A stretch of 64,000 bases of DNA from Alitta virens (lineage: Eukaryota > Annelida > Polychaeta > Phyllodocida > Nereididae). Positions 48,001-55,995 of the stretch are shown here, piece by piece. The stretch is taken from the NCBI GenBank assembly GCA_932294295.1, contig OW028579.1:29337250-29401249 (forward strand). Direction: 5' to 3'. The translations under genes were made by a program, and so were the position numbers. Within the stretch, counting starts at the first letter, position 1; each line of letters starts with the position of its first letter. The notes beneath the pieces were generated by a model. It had not been told where the DNA came from and ran no database searches. It saw only the letters and a list, made by a program, of their open reading frames with translations.

Positions 48001-51000
48001 TGAGGTAAGGCGAACTGGTAGGAACATCTACGATCTCTCTTAGAACATCTACGATGTGACAACAAACTTCTCAGAATTTCTACAAACTAATCAGCTAATA
48101 CAAGCCCATCTATGACCTGTTTCAGTTCGTGGAAGGCTACGATGCTTTTTTAACACTTCCAAATATTCCAAATATTGTTGTAGCCTTCTCATCAAAAAAC
48201 TCCATTTTGATCCTGAATAATTTGAAGTTGTCTTCTTTTTTAGGGAAACATAATGAAGTCTATAATTTATGAAACATTTAAAATAAATATTTTTTACAGG
48301 GTAAAAAGGATGGTGAAGTTGCCAGGAGTTTCAATGGATGCAAGTAAGGGGTATTTTTTTTACAAGTTTTTCTTGAATGATTTTTTTTCTTAGCCAAGGG
48401 TCTAGTAAAATTTACTGATCCCAATGGCCATTTATTTAAAGTTGTACTTGTAAGATATAAATAGTATTCTAATTTTAACTATTTGTGTGTTTCAGGAATG
48501 TCGCAGAATATTGGAATCTACAAAAAAAAGTTAAGGTTAGTATTATAATTACTAATTTGTAAGTATTGTTTATAAATCATATAACTTCATCAAATAATAG
48601 TAGCATGGGTGTCAGATCATGAAAGCTCCAATTACTAAAAATGGTGATACATTTTTGTGTGTAACAAATTTCTTAAAATCGTATACATGTACCCACCTCC
48701 CTGACACTTTGCTTGACCAGTGTTGACCTTAGCTTAGTGACGCTGTAATGGCTGCACGCTGGGATGGATACTATCTAGGAGTGGAGAATGGCTCCAGCTT
48801 GAAGGTGTACATTTTAATGTCAGAATAGCACGTTATACACCCTTTCATGGAGCAGCCATGTTGGCACTTTTGCCTCATTGACCTCTCTTTGCACTCAGAT
48901 TTAATATTGTGACATCATCAGTAGACAATGGCCATGGTGAGGTCATAGAGTGCAAAAACAATGGTCAAGTAATGACATCATAATGTTTTATGTAATGTGT
49001 GAAAAGGGTGTATTGAGGATAGCAGGAACAAAATCCAGCTGTTATTATCTTTATTCGTTCTATAAGTTGTTAAAATAAAAACAGTGTAAATTAACAAAAA
49101 TATAAAAGTGAAATAAAATCACCCTGCATATACTATAGCACTGCCTCTGTACAATATATCAATTGTTGCAAAGAAACTCTATAATGGACACTACCTCTTG
49201 CTTAGTAAAATTCCATTTGTCAATTTCCAACCTATCTCTAATGACAACAAGTTCATTGATCTGCATTCCTACTCCAACATCCTCCTGTTTATAAATATTA
49301 TAGTAATATTTCTTTAAAAAACGGCTCTTCAGATGTTTATAATCCATCAAATAGAGATCACTTATCTTAATATCATACAAACGGTACACATATCTAATAT
49401 TCTTCCCTGTCACAGATGTGGGATTATACAGATTCATATTTAACTAGTACTCAACCAAAGAATTCTTATGAGTCATGCCCTTATTAGCTCTTATTGATGT
49501 GCCCCATGACATGTAAGTATATAACAATATCAACTGGTATATATTTTGCATTTAAAGTATATTTTAATAACTTTTTAAATTTTTTTTAGGAGTACCAATA
49601 TGAAGTGATTGAGGAATGGCAAAGTCTTGGTTTAGATGCCATTATTTCACCCCCTATGCCATACCCTGCGCTGAAAAGTGGCAATCCAGATTTAACAACG
49701 CGTGAGTAATTGACTTAATTTATTTTAAGGTTTGTCAGACTGTATTGGAATTGAGTCTATCCTCAAACTCAACTACACACCAAATTTATGAAGACAAAAT
49801 TAGCTGTGACATTATGCTCGGTGTCTGTGCAATGGCAAGTGAAAAACCCCATAGGGTTAACTCCTGAAAAGCTTATTATTTCTTTATTCTTCATTACATC
49901 TGCTTCTACCTCTGGCCATTAGTCATGTAAGTTAACGACAGTCACAACACATAAACATACATCATTTATTTGACATTTTCAGGGGGCGCTGGGTATATGA
50001 TGCTTTACAATGTCCTTAATTTTCCTGCTGGGGTTGTCCGAATGACCAAGCAATCCAAGGATGATATACACAATTTGAAAAACTATGAAATCCGTGATAA
50101 GTTTCACGAGGAAGTCAAAGAGGTAAGGCGGTGCATGTCCTAAATGAATAAATGGTCTCAGTTTGACAACTTTGAAAACTATCTCTGAAGTATTAAACTC
50201 TGTCCGTCCAGCATTGATAGTCTGATTAATTAAAAAATATCTATGGGATTAACATGTGAAGTTCTATTAAAAATGTTTTATGTTCAACAAATACAGAAAC
50301 ATGTCACTGTTGTGTTCAATGGTGACATCATGAAAGTGTCTTATGCAGATGATATCACTCTTTTCAAAGCTTTAAGGTCTAAAAATTCAATTGAACCATC
50401 TGCCACAATCCTGAACGCAGAACTTTCAAAACATACATACTTGGCTACAACTCAAAAGATTGTGCTTAAATATTGAAAATGTATGCTGTTCACCACTGTC
50501 AACAAGCCCATCAATTATCCATCACTACACATAGATGGCACTGCCCTGGAATTTGTTGACAATTTTGACTTCTTGGGAATCATTTTCAGTAAGTATATGA
50601 AATGGGATGGTCATGTTGATAAATGAAATCTCCAAAACAATAGGCATATTGAAAAAACTGAAACATACACTTCCTCTACATACACTCAAAATGACATACA
50701 ATTCTTTAATAAATTCACATCTGCACTATGGTCTCCTATGCTGGCTGGGGCTATCGAACAAATAGGCTATTAAATTTAAATCTACAGAAGAAAGCCCTCA
50801 GAATAATTACAAACTCTGTATATAATGCTCACACACAACCACTTAAAAAAAATCAATTACTATCAATAACAGATACATATACAATAAAACTATTAATATT
50901 TCATTATCATTTTACAAAAAATCCCTTCCCAGATTATTTTATCTTCACATTCAAAATTATGCATCAGCAAGAAACCCATAATTTCAACACAAGATATAGA

Positions 51001-54000
51001 TTATACCTGACACATAAAGTAAAACATAAATCAACTGCCAACTATTCTTAACAAAACTAACAGTGTACTTGAAAAACTAGAGACGCATGGTAACATTGGC
51101 TATAAATTGTACATAAAAATTGGCTTTGGGAAAAATACAAAACTGATTGTACAGTAGAAGATTGCTATACATGTCAACTAAATGGTACTGTGTAACATGC
51201 TATATTTCACACTATGCTTCTTGACATACAAGGGGCACCCATGCTGGCGTCCTAATTGAGACAAAATGGGTGCCCCTTGACCCTCTATATTTCTCTTTTT
51301 TTTTATGAAATCCAAAACATTGTATTGTATTTTATTTTTTGGGTCAAATAAATTCATTTCATTTCATTTCTCCGCACTACCTGCCGATGATGTAGTAGTT
51401 CTGTTTATCACATGTGTCCATCAAGTGTCAGTGGGTATGGTGGACAGTTTTTAGCAGTTTAGAGACCTTGGCTTCTAATCAAGAATATATTGTGTGGAAA
51501 AGGTGAAAAAACCTGGAGAATTTATGACGTTTGTCATTCATTGGTTGCATCTCGTATATATTAGATATATATTAGATATAGATATGAGAAGGTATCATGG
51601 GGAACTTTGGAATCTTTGATGTTTTTTAGTTCATATTAGAGAGTCCCTCCTCATTTGAATAGGCCTGTGTCAAACTTGTAGATAGATAGATAGGCCTACA
51701 TGTTTTGTCAGTACAAGAGTCGCTGACCAACATATCACACGATAGATGGATCAATAAAGTGTATTAACAGGAGTGCTTATATGTCAGTGCATACATGTGT
51801 ATAAGCTGAATAAACAATCTGAATCTGAATTTTTTGGGTGTAGTGCAGTACAGCGGACCCAAATGAATGCCCATATTTGGCGTCCATTAAATATAAAAAA
51901 ATATCACTTTTTTTGCCAAAATTTGTTCTATCACAGAAGAGGAATAATAATTGCGTTACACAGCGGGGGTTTGGGGCGGCAGCCCCCGATAAAAAAAATA
52001 AAATAAAATAAACAATGTCTTGTCTTGAAAAGAGCAGTCGTTTTTTGTGACGTCATTTATTGAATTCAGGGATATGATGTCATAGGCATGACAAAAAGGT
52101 TAGCTAAGGTCATAAATTTGGGTCCACTATACTGTACTTTTTCCAATTTTTTTTTTCCAGATGCTGGAAGATGGCGTTGATTTACCTGTAGGTGTGATGG
52201 TTGCTACTTTACGATGGCAAGACGAAAAATGTCTGCGAGTCATGAAGGCAGTGGAAAAAGCTGCCGAAATTGAAGTGAAAATCATGGTAATTCTCATTTT
52301 TCAGTGATAGACGAATAACTTGTTATGTTGAGTCACGAAATATTTCATTCTATATTGCACATCTGTACAAACTCTATTTCTGAGTTATTCATCTTGAATT
52401 CTATGACAGTAACAGTTTAATGCCTTATTAATACAACCTTTTTACCGGCCCTTATTGAGTAATCATTAATGAGATAAGATAACTTAAGATAAGATAACAT
52501 AGTAATTAAGCCAAAAAAACTGTACTGAATGTCGGTAGTAACCCAAGAAACAAATCGGCAGTAAATCATCAGAGTCACGAACACTGACTAGTGAAAAATA
52601 GATAGTAGTTAATGTAAAATTCATTCTTTGATTACAGAAAAATGTGCCAAAAATAAACCCATTAGGGCCTGGTGACAATGGGTTAGTATTGTTCCCACAG
52701 CTGGGAGTGGGTTGTGTCTCTGAGAGGTGCTCCAATCATATGTGAATTTCAATGTATTTCAGTTATATAGCCTACTGTGTTTCTTAGTATCCAGATAGCA
52801 TTACTGGTTGGCCCAATGTTGGCTCAATTAGCTCAATGTTGGCTCAATTTTGGCTCAATCTTGGCTCAGTGTTGATCTAATGTTGATCTAATGTGGGTTA
52901 TGATTGGCTCCCTCGAAATAATGTTAAATATCATCTGGGTTTATCAAGTGCTAAATTGGCTTGTTAAACTGTTATAATTAAAATGCATTAACATTTAGGG
53001 CACCTCTACATAAACAACCCCTGCTGCATGATTATCACTCTGATTATAGACTGAGAAAAAACTGATGTGGATGTAGTGTAGCTGCAGTATAATTAATCAA
53101 TTCAGATCAAATGAAATCAAATCTGATCAACTCTTAATTGATTTCAATAAGCAATAACAAATACATGCACATGGTAGACTGGTATTAGCTTCAGCTTTAG
53201 TTTAGTAGCACAAGTTCATAAATTAAGGCCTACATCGTCGAATATCGCTTTCAGTTGGATTTTTTAAAAGTTTTTATAACAGGCAGCTTATAACATTTTA
53301 TTACAATGTTCTGGTTATATGATGAATTCATCCAGGAATGTAATTTTTGCCAATATTTTAAATATGTTCCAAGAGACTGAGATGTAATGAACTGCAGTTA
53401 TAATGAAGACCTTTTGACAGTCTCATTTAAAATGTTGTCATCGGTGGTGGCTGACTGGTTTGTAGTATTAGTAGTATTGTAATCCAAATCGTAGCATTTG
53501 TACAGCATCAAAGTAAACTAAATCCAGATACACGTGGAGTCATCGAAATTGGCAAAGGTCAGCGAAATTGGCAAATGTCATCGAAATTGCCAAAGGGCAT
53601 CGAAATTGGCCACCCCAACACTCACGGGTCATCGAAAGTGGCAAGGGTCATCGAAATTGTCCACCCCAACAAACACAATTACACATCTTGCAATTTCGTA
53701 ATTTGTTATGAAACTAACTGTTCACGTAATTGACAAACACTTCGACAGGCATCTTAGAAGTGTTTGTGATACTTAATTTAGATTGGCCAATTTCGATGAC
53801 CCTGGCCAATCTGGATGACCCCTGAGTGTACATGATTCTTCATAGATATTCAGTTCTTAAACTGAGCATTTAAAAGCATGCTTACCTTACATCTCCTCTA
53901 ACTTTATAATAAAAAATTAAGGAAAGTATGATGTTATGAAAGTGATTTATAAAATTGGGTGAATATTTTTAGCCTAGTTTATAGATACTAAAGAAAATAT

Positions 54001-54461
54001 GGTGTTATGAAATTAATTTAATAATTTGGTGAATATTTTCCTAGTTTATAGATACTAAAGAAAATATGGTGTTATGAAATAAAATTAATAATTTGGTGAA
54101 TATTTTTAGCCTAGTTTATAGATACTAAAGAAAATATGGTGTTATGAAATAAAATTAATAATTTGGTGATATTTTTAGCCTAGTTTATAGATACTAAAGA
54201 AAAATGGTGTTATTAATTAAGTTTAGCAAAGTTTCAGTTTTGATAATTCATTTTGTAATAATATCATTTTATTGTTTATTTTTTCTTTAGGATGCTAAGA
54301 AAAGTTATGAAACGTCTGTTGACATGCCTCTAGCCGAGACTTTCGAGGACGATAAAGCTTTGAAAGATTACGTGCCGGAGAAAACTCAAGTCCCAAACAA
54401 TTACACTGAATCTTTGAATGCAGATTACCTTTCTCCGGATCTAATGGAAAAAATTTTTTAA
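33856..54461 (+). CDS. FAAH: Fatty-acid amide hydrolase (FAAH-type amidase), 19 coding exons, 605 aa
   Basis: Hydrolyses fatty-acid amides (anandamide, oleamide class) in the known family, normally on internal membranes. I assembled 19 exons by hand; every junction is GT..AG and splice phases agree, giving one open frame of 605 codons and a TAA stop at 54459-54461. The amidase signature is clear: PGGSSSGEG at residues 184-192 and DIGGSIR at 207-213, then GCCGFKPT. The expected Ser-cisSer-Lys triad is Ser211, Ser187 and Lys112 (in GIPVSIKDD). The spacings of 75 and 24 residues equal those of rat FAAH K142/S217/S241. Other family blocks are GPLARDVDSL (251-260), YNVLNFPAGVV (residues near 470) and LPVGVMV (near 515). 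The start is the first ATG (33856) after an in-frame TAG at 33847; a second ATG lies three codons on. The N-terminus is basic (RYRLRRRQRQQ) and lacks the hydrophobic anchor of mammalian FAAH. The last exon adds an acidic tail beyond the usual family end. Certain as family, less so for substrate. Confidence 0.95.
34955..36220. other. FAAH intron 1, left part
   Basis: Contains a poly-C run (34952-34967). Near 36090-36115 there is an AATAAATGATTCTGATTCT tail that looks like a LINE or SINE 3' end in plus orientation, but I find no coding remnant ahead of it. Confidence 0.4.
36223..36753. mobile_element. MITE family D, FAAH intron 1
   Basis: Inverted ends CAGGGTCATTCCATGTCAGA and the complement of TGATACATGGAATGACCTAT. 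The interior is AT-rich with no open frame. Confidence 0.65.
36850..36969 (+). CDS. FAAH: FAAH exon 2 (residues 34-73)
   Basis: Acceptor ctatttcag, donor gtaggt, phase 0 at both ends. Encodes the helical linker with KTGKLSSEDVLTAF, matching the family motif in which a Lys/Gly-Glu-Leu-Ser turn leads into the amidase domain. Confidence 0.9.
37777..37833 (+). CDS. FAAH: FAAH exon 3 (residues 74-92)
   Basis: Acceptor attttgcag, donor gtaagt, phase 0. Encodes ATFVHDQTHCLVEPILEHE, equivalent to the start of the amidase fold where mammalian FAAH reads NKGTNCVTSYL. Confidence 0.9.
38453..38530 (+). CDS. FAAH: FAAH exon 4, catalytic lysine (residues 93-118)
   Basis: Acceptor attatccag, donor gtaggt, phase 0. 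Encodes GLLEGIPVSIKDDIGIK; Lys112 is the expected catalytic general base/acid of the amidase-signature triad. Confidence 0.93.
39541..39735 (+). CDS. Stray coding-like segment in FAAH intron 4, possibly SEA-domain-like
   Basis: A frame free of stops with CpG-containing codons reads KLLESNEQCVNTGAVQLASV then RKDIIYMLKTKVFDSPDY and VLVTHVRPSSRASVEVLFGA. The pattern (helix, then paired strands around V..VRPSS..SVEVLF) recalls SEA domains, where R-P-G-S precedes V-x-V-x-F. A candidate donor GTGAGC follows at 39730; no good acceptor precedes it. It may be an exon of a nested gene, a pseudo-exon or chance. Confidence 0.3.
40251..40322 (+). CDS. FAAH: FAAH exon 5 (residues 119-142)
   Basis: Acceptor ttttttgcag, donor gttacc (the weakest donor in the gene), phase 0. 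Encodes the strand-helix after the catalytic Lys, ending EDSAIVK where mammalian FAAH has CDSVVVHVLK. Confidence 0.88.
40405..40590. mobile_element. hAT-like MITE family E, copy 1 (FAAH intron 5)
   Basis: Ends with TTCTGGATCCGCCCCAGTA, whose complement GGGGCGGATCCAGAA is a common hAT-type terminus. The left end is ACAGGGGGTGGGCGG followed by G and C runs. The core CTCCTCTTGGCCAAGTACGT matches 46345-46365. Confidence 0.6.
40590..41210 (+). mobile_element. Possible degraded LINE piece in FAAH intron 5
   Basis: A 102-codon open stretch to 40868 has no recognised domain. Just beyond, near 41125-41170, NIANAFKEHFSLGSQLI resembles the linker that precedes the reverse transcriptase in Jockey/CR1 LINEs. 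No RT core follows. Weak call. Confidence 0.35.
41226..41274 (+). repeat. Perfect 19-bp hairpin in FAAH intron 5
   Basis: Arms ACCATCTTCCTAAAGCAAG (41226-41244) and CTTGCTTTAGGAAGATGGT (41256-41274) are exact reverse complements around an 11-base loop. A partial upstream repeat (GCTACCATC at 41207) suggests small local duplications. Confidence 0.8.
41551..41612 (+). CDS. FAAH: FAAH exon 6 (residues 143-163)
   Basis: Acceptor ctaatttcag, donor gtaaat, ends in phase 2. Encodes LKKHGAVIFVRTNEPQLGL, matching the conserved LKLQGAVPFVHTNVPQ block of FAAH. Confidence 0.93.
42591..42676 (+). CDS. FAAH: FAAH exon 7, cis-serine (residues 163-192)
   Basis: Acceptor gtattttcag, donor gttgtt, ends in phase 1. 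Encodes GNPVYGPVQNPHDLSRNPGG then SSSGE; Ser187 is the bridging serine of the triad by spacing. Confidence 0.94.
42930..43400 (+). mobile_element. Second tRNA-derived SINE type, with tandem partial copy
   Basis: A unit with A box TGGCCGAATGGTTAGAG (about 43001) and B box AGTTCGAATCCC (about 43102) is preceded by about 70 bp starting GTGTCCCGGGCCTCAG. The first about 108 bp of the unit (42932-43039) repeats almost exactly at 43191-43299 and then continues into CTGGGCCCTAGGACCAGTAC and CAGCGCTGAAACAAATA. The serine-type D-arm suggests tRNA-Ser ancestry (inference). It lies in FAAH intron 7. Confidence 0.75.
43487..44063. mobile_element. MITE family A, copy in FAAH intron 7 (577 bp)
   Basis: Inverted ends of about 40 bp: GTTCAC..GGTCACCTCACAGCCCAG on the left, and the complement of CTGGGCTGTGAGGTGACAAC..GTGAAC on the right. 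The interior holds a direct duplication of about 200 bp (both units carry CTAGTTTACCTAGTTAAAC). Another copy is at 27747. Confidence 0.82.
44232..44352 (+). CDS. FAAH: FAAH exon 8, amidase signature and nucleophile (residues 192-232)
   Basis: Acceptor tttgtttcag, donor gtatgt, phase 1 to phase 2. Encodes the Gly-rich amidase signature GALVGGGGSLLGFGSDIGGS followed by IRIPAHNCGCCGFKPT. Ser211 in DIGGSIR is the acyl-enzyme nucleophile by homology. Confidence 0.96.
44845..44885 (+). CDS. FAAH: FAAH exon 9 (residues 232-246)
   Basis: 41-nt exon, acceptor actttcag, donor gtaagt, phase 2 to phase 1. Encodes SHRGNKVLGMCESA, corresponding to the loop after the signature helix. Confidence 0.88.
45065..45189 (+). 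CDS. FAAH: FAAH exon 10 (residues 246-287)
   Basis: Acceptor tctctcaag, donor gtaatg, phase 1 to 0. Encodes WGPLARDVDSLIIAMKAL and FDPLCPPLKF, matching the GPMARDVESL and DPTVPPLPF blocks of mammalian FAAH. Confidence 0.94.
46127..46252 (+). CDS. FAAH: FAAH exon 11 (residues 288-329)
   Basis: Acceptor tctcttcag, donor gtattt, phase 0. Encodes PLKIAYFKDNKYFAPTPVCC and AVEELRRQGHE, matching the family PLRVGYYETDNYTMPSPAM block and the following helix. Confidence 0.94.
46305..46446. mobile_element. hAT-like MITE family E, copy 2 (FAAH intron 11)
   Basis: Shares CTCCTCTTGGCCTAGTACAT and the TTCTGGATCTGCCCCTGTA end with the copy at 40405. Confidence 0.6.
46737..46831 (+). CDS. FAAH: FAAH exon 12 (residues 330-361)
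   Basis: Acceptor aactttcag, donor gtatgt, ends in phase 2. Encodes VIEWCPPGAADIDLLESQIL then MADGGAE; the DGG matches the family FSDGG motif. Confidence 0.92.
47034..47556. mobile_element. MITE family C with about 60-bp inverted ends, FAAH intron 12
   Basis: Left TTTGTGGATGCTAGTTCACA then GTCAGAGGACA..CATAGGCCGAGTTGG; the right end at 47490-47550 is its reverse complement with few changes. The interior is two direct units of about 190 bp (TGCGAATC, GCTTGACCATA, GCTGTAGTATTTTTATCAC occur in both). Confidence 0.85.
47682..47784 (+). CDS. FAAH: FAAH exon 13, membrane-cap region (residues 361-395)
   Basis: Acceptor tgtttccag, donor gtaatt. Encodes RGDEVDKTMKTIMDVINAPS then IFKPLIPILAKMTM, which lines up with the hydrophobic alpha18-alpha19 cap by which FAAH sits on membranes. 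The second half of the cap is less hydrophobic here than in mammals. Confidence 0.9.
48300..48343 (+). CDS. FAAH: FAAH exon 14 (residues 396-410)
   Basis: 44-nt exon, acceptor tttttacag, donor gtaagg, ends in phase 2. Encodes GKKDGEVARSFNGC, the end of the cap region. Confidence 0.85.
48496..48535 (+). CDS. FAAH: FAAH exon 15 (residues 410-423)
   Basis: 40-nt exon, acceptor gtgtttcag, donor gttagt. Encodes KNVAEYWNLQKKVK, equivalent to the family AEKLWKLQHEIE helix. Confidence 0.88.
49590..49701 (+). CDS. FAAH: FAAH exon 16 (residues 424-461)
   Basis: Acceptor tttttttag, donor gtgagt, ends in phase 1. Encodes EYQYEVIEEWQSLGLDAIIS then PPMPYPAL, matching the family WKAMNLDVLLTPMLGPAL block. 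Confidence 0.94.
49983..50122 (+). CDS. FAAH: FAAH exon 17 (residues 461-507)
   Basis: Acceptor acattttcag, donor gtaagg. Encodes GAGYMMLYNVLNFPAGVV, the highly conserved YNCLDFPAGVVPV block of FAAH, then a charged helix. Confidence 0.95.
50235..51372 (+). mobile_element. Degenerate LINE fragment in FAAH intron 17
   Basis: Plus-strand frames read MKVSYADDITLF (about 50330-50362), INYPSLHIDGTALEFVDNFD and FLGIIFSKYMKWDGHVDK, then SYAGWGYRTNRLLNLNLQKK with ALRIITNS. This is a non-LTR reverse transcriptase from the YADD motif to the C-terminus. It ends in AATAAATT and a (CATTT)n tail at about 51347-51370. Same orientation as the host gene. Confidence 0.85.
51846..52134. mobile_element. pogo/Tc1-like MITE, 289 bp, FAAH intron 17
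   Basis: Ends CAGTACAGCGGACCCAAAT and the complement of ATTTGGGTCCACTATACTG; TA follows the right end and TG (a decayed TA) precedes the left. CAGT ends with TA duplication suggest a Tc1/mariner-pogo type; this classification is inference. It ends 26 bp before exon 18. Confidence 0.7.
52161..52286 (+). CDS. FAAH: FAAH exon 18 (residues 508-549)
   Basis: Acceptor ttttttccag, donor gtaatt, phase 0. Encodes DGVDLPVGVMVATLRWQDEK then CLRVMKAVEKAA, matching the C-terminal VGLPVAVQCVALPWQEELCL block where vertebrate FAAH normally ends. A pogo-like MITE ends only 26 bases upstream of this exon. Confidence 0.95.
52800..52915 (+). repeat. Short tandem repeat of TTGGCTCAATG-type units
   Basis: Six to eight imperfect 10-12 bp units (TTGGCTCAAT, TTGATCTAATG) in FAAH intron 18. 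Confidence 0.75.
53535..53832. mobile_element. MITE family B, copy 2
   Basis: Same core (CACAATTACACATCTTGCAA) and same inverted ends as 9947-10162. The left arm is expanded into five tandem TCATCGAAATTGGCAAAGG-like units. Lies in FAAH intron 18. Confidence 0.8.
53925..54215 (+). repeat. Minisatellite, period 67-70 bp, in the last FAAH intron
   Basis: About four copies of a unit containing ATTTGGTGAATATTTTTAG, CCTAGTTTATAGATACTAAA and GAAAATATGGTGTTATGAAA. The unit starts GGTGTTATGA at 54001, 54068 and 54138. It ends about 75 bp before the exon 19 acceptor. Confidence 0.88.
54291..54461 (+). CDS. FAAH: FAAH exon 19, C-terminal extension and stop (residues 550-605)
   Basis: Acceptor tttctttag, stop TAA at 54459-54461. 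Encodes a 56-residue polar, acidic tail (MPLAETFEDDKALKDYVPEK and further) not present in mammalian FAAH as I know it. The frame joins exon 18 in phase 0. Confidence 0.88.
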   Translation, partial: DAKKSYETSVDMPLAETFEDDKALKDYVPEKTQVPNNYTESLNADYLSPDLMEKIF

Positions 54462-55134
54462 ATGAAAAAAAAACAAAAACCAATTTTTTAAAATTAATAT
54501 TTTTAAACAACTAAAAGTTGCATAATTGATATTTTTTGAAACGATAAAGTTGTGCAGTTTTATATACTCTCTCATTTAAATTGGTATGTACTACATTTTT
54601 ATCTCATATCGAAGTCAAATAAGTTATTAGTATATACGATAGGAGAATGAAGTTGAGGAACTGTAAAATAGAAACATTTGATAAGTCCGGATCGCTTGAG
54701 GATAGAAATTTTTTAAATCCCCAGCAGAATTATGATATAATTCAACATTATATTGATTGTAAACATTCTTATCATTGTTACATATAAATCCTATAGGTGT
54801 GTTTAGATGATCATGTGTACAAACATTCGAATTTATCCATAACATTCTTATCTCATTTGGCCTGACAAGTCACTTACAAGTCACTCATGGTAACACTCCC
54901 CAAGGAGTTGAGAAAGGCTCATGTGCTTGAACAGGCCTGCCAAGGGTATAATTGTAAAGTCGGTTGAGACAGTGAAAAACGGACTGTAAACCTAAATATC
55001 TATTTTATTTTGTTTATGCTATAAGAGTGTTTTGTGCAGCATTTATAATTTTTTGGTGTGTACCAGAGTGATAGATTTGATGTTTGAGTGCTTCTAAAGC
55101 AGTACCTCACAGGTATGGTGGGATTTGTGTTGGT

Positions 55135-55995
55135 TAGTAGTAGTAGTAATTTTATTAACCAAAATTGGATGGTTACCTGTACAGACTCAGGTTTAAATTA
55201 TATATATAAAAATAATGAAGGTCAATATCCATTTATAACAGGTATGTGACCACTGATGAAGTAGTTTTTGATGCCTTTGTGTAATGCTTTTGATGATTTG
55301 AAATCATGATTGTTTTTTTGCTGAAAATTATTCCATAGTATCGCGCCTTCATAAACTGCTGTATTATTTTTTGCTTGCTCTGTCTTTACTCTGCTTATCA
55401 ATAGTTCTTTATTTTGTCTAGTGACTCTTCTGGTATTAAATTTATAATAGTTTTGAAAAATAGGAGGGACAAGCTGTTTTATTACTTTGAATACAAAATA
55501 GCCTTATACATATCTTTTTACCATCATAATGTTATATTTATGGTATATTTGTTTTGTTGGCCTCCATAAATCAAGTCTATATAGTACTTTTACTGCTTTA
55601 TTTTGTAATGTTTGGACATATGCAAAAATAAAATTTTTGTTTTTCTAAGTCAGGTACAAAGGTTTTAAATATTTTGACAGAATTTAGAATTTTTACTTAG
55701 TCTTTGTCTAGTTTCATTATATGTTGTTTCCACTATAATTTTTCGTCTCGTATTATTCCAAGATATTTAACTTGGGGAAATCTTTTGATTACAATGTCAT
55801 TTACTTTGATACTGTTTAAGTAATTAGGTACAGTTTTATTTTTCCTACAAAAGACACTTAATTGTGCTGGAATGATTCAATAACAATTTCTTGCTTTTAA
55901 ACCATTTGTCTATGGTAGTTTTAAACTCTTAGTTGCAGATTTTTTGTTTTTTTCTATCTTTAATGAATATATTTGTGTCGTCTGAAAACAGTCTA
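55135..55995 (-). mobile_element. Old non-LTR retrotransposon fragment, 3' part
   Basis: Minus-strand frames, full of stops, still read PNYLNSIKVNDIVIKRFPQV then KYLGII, DTNIFIKD and IDKWFKARN, as in the C-terminal half of LINE reverse transcriptases. The 3' end carries a (TAC)n run at 55135-55148 like the element at 60655. It lies about 700 bp beyond the FAAH stop codon. Confidence 0.75.
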
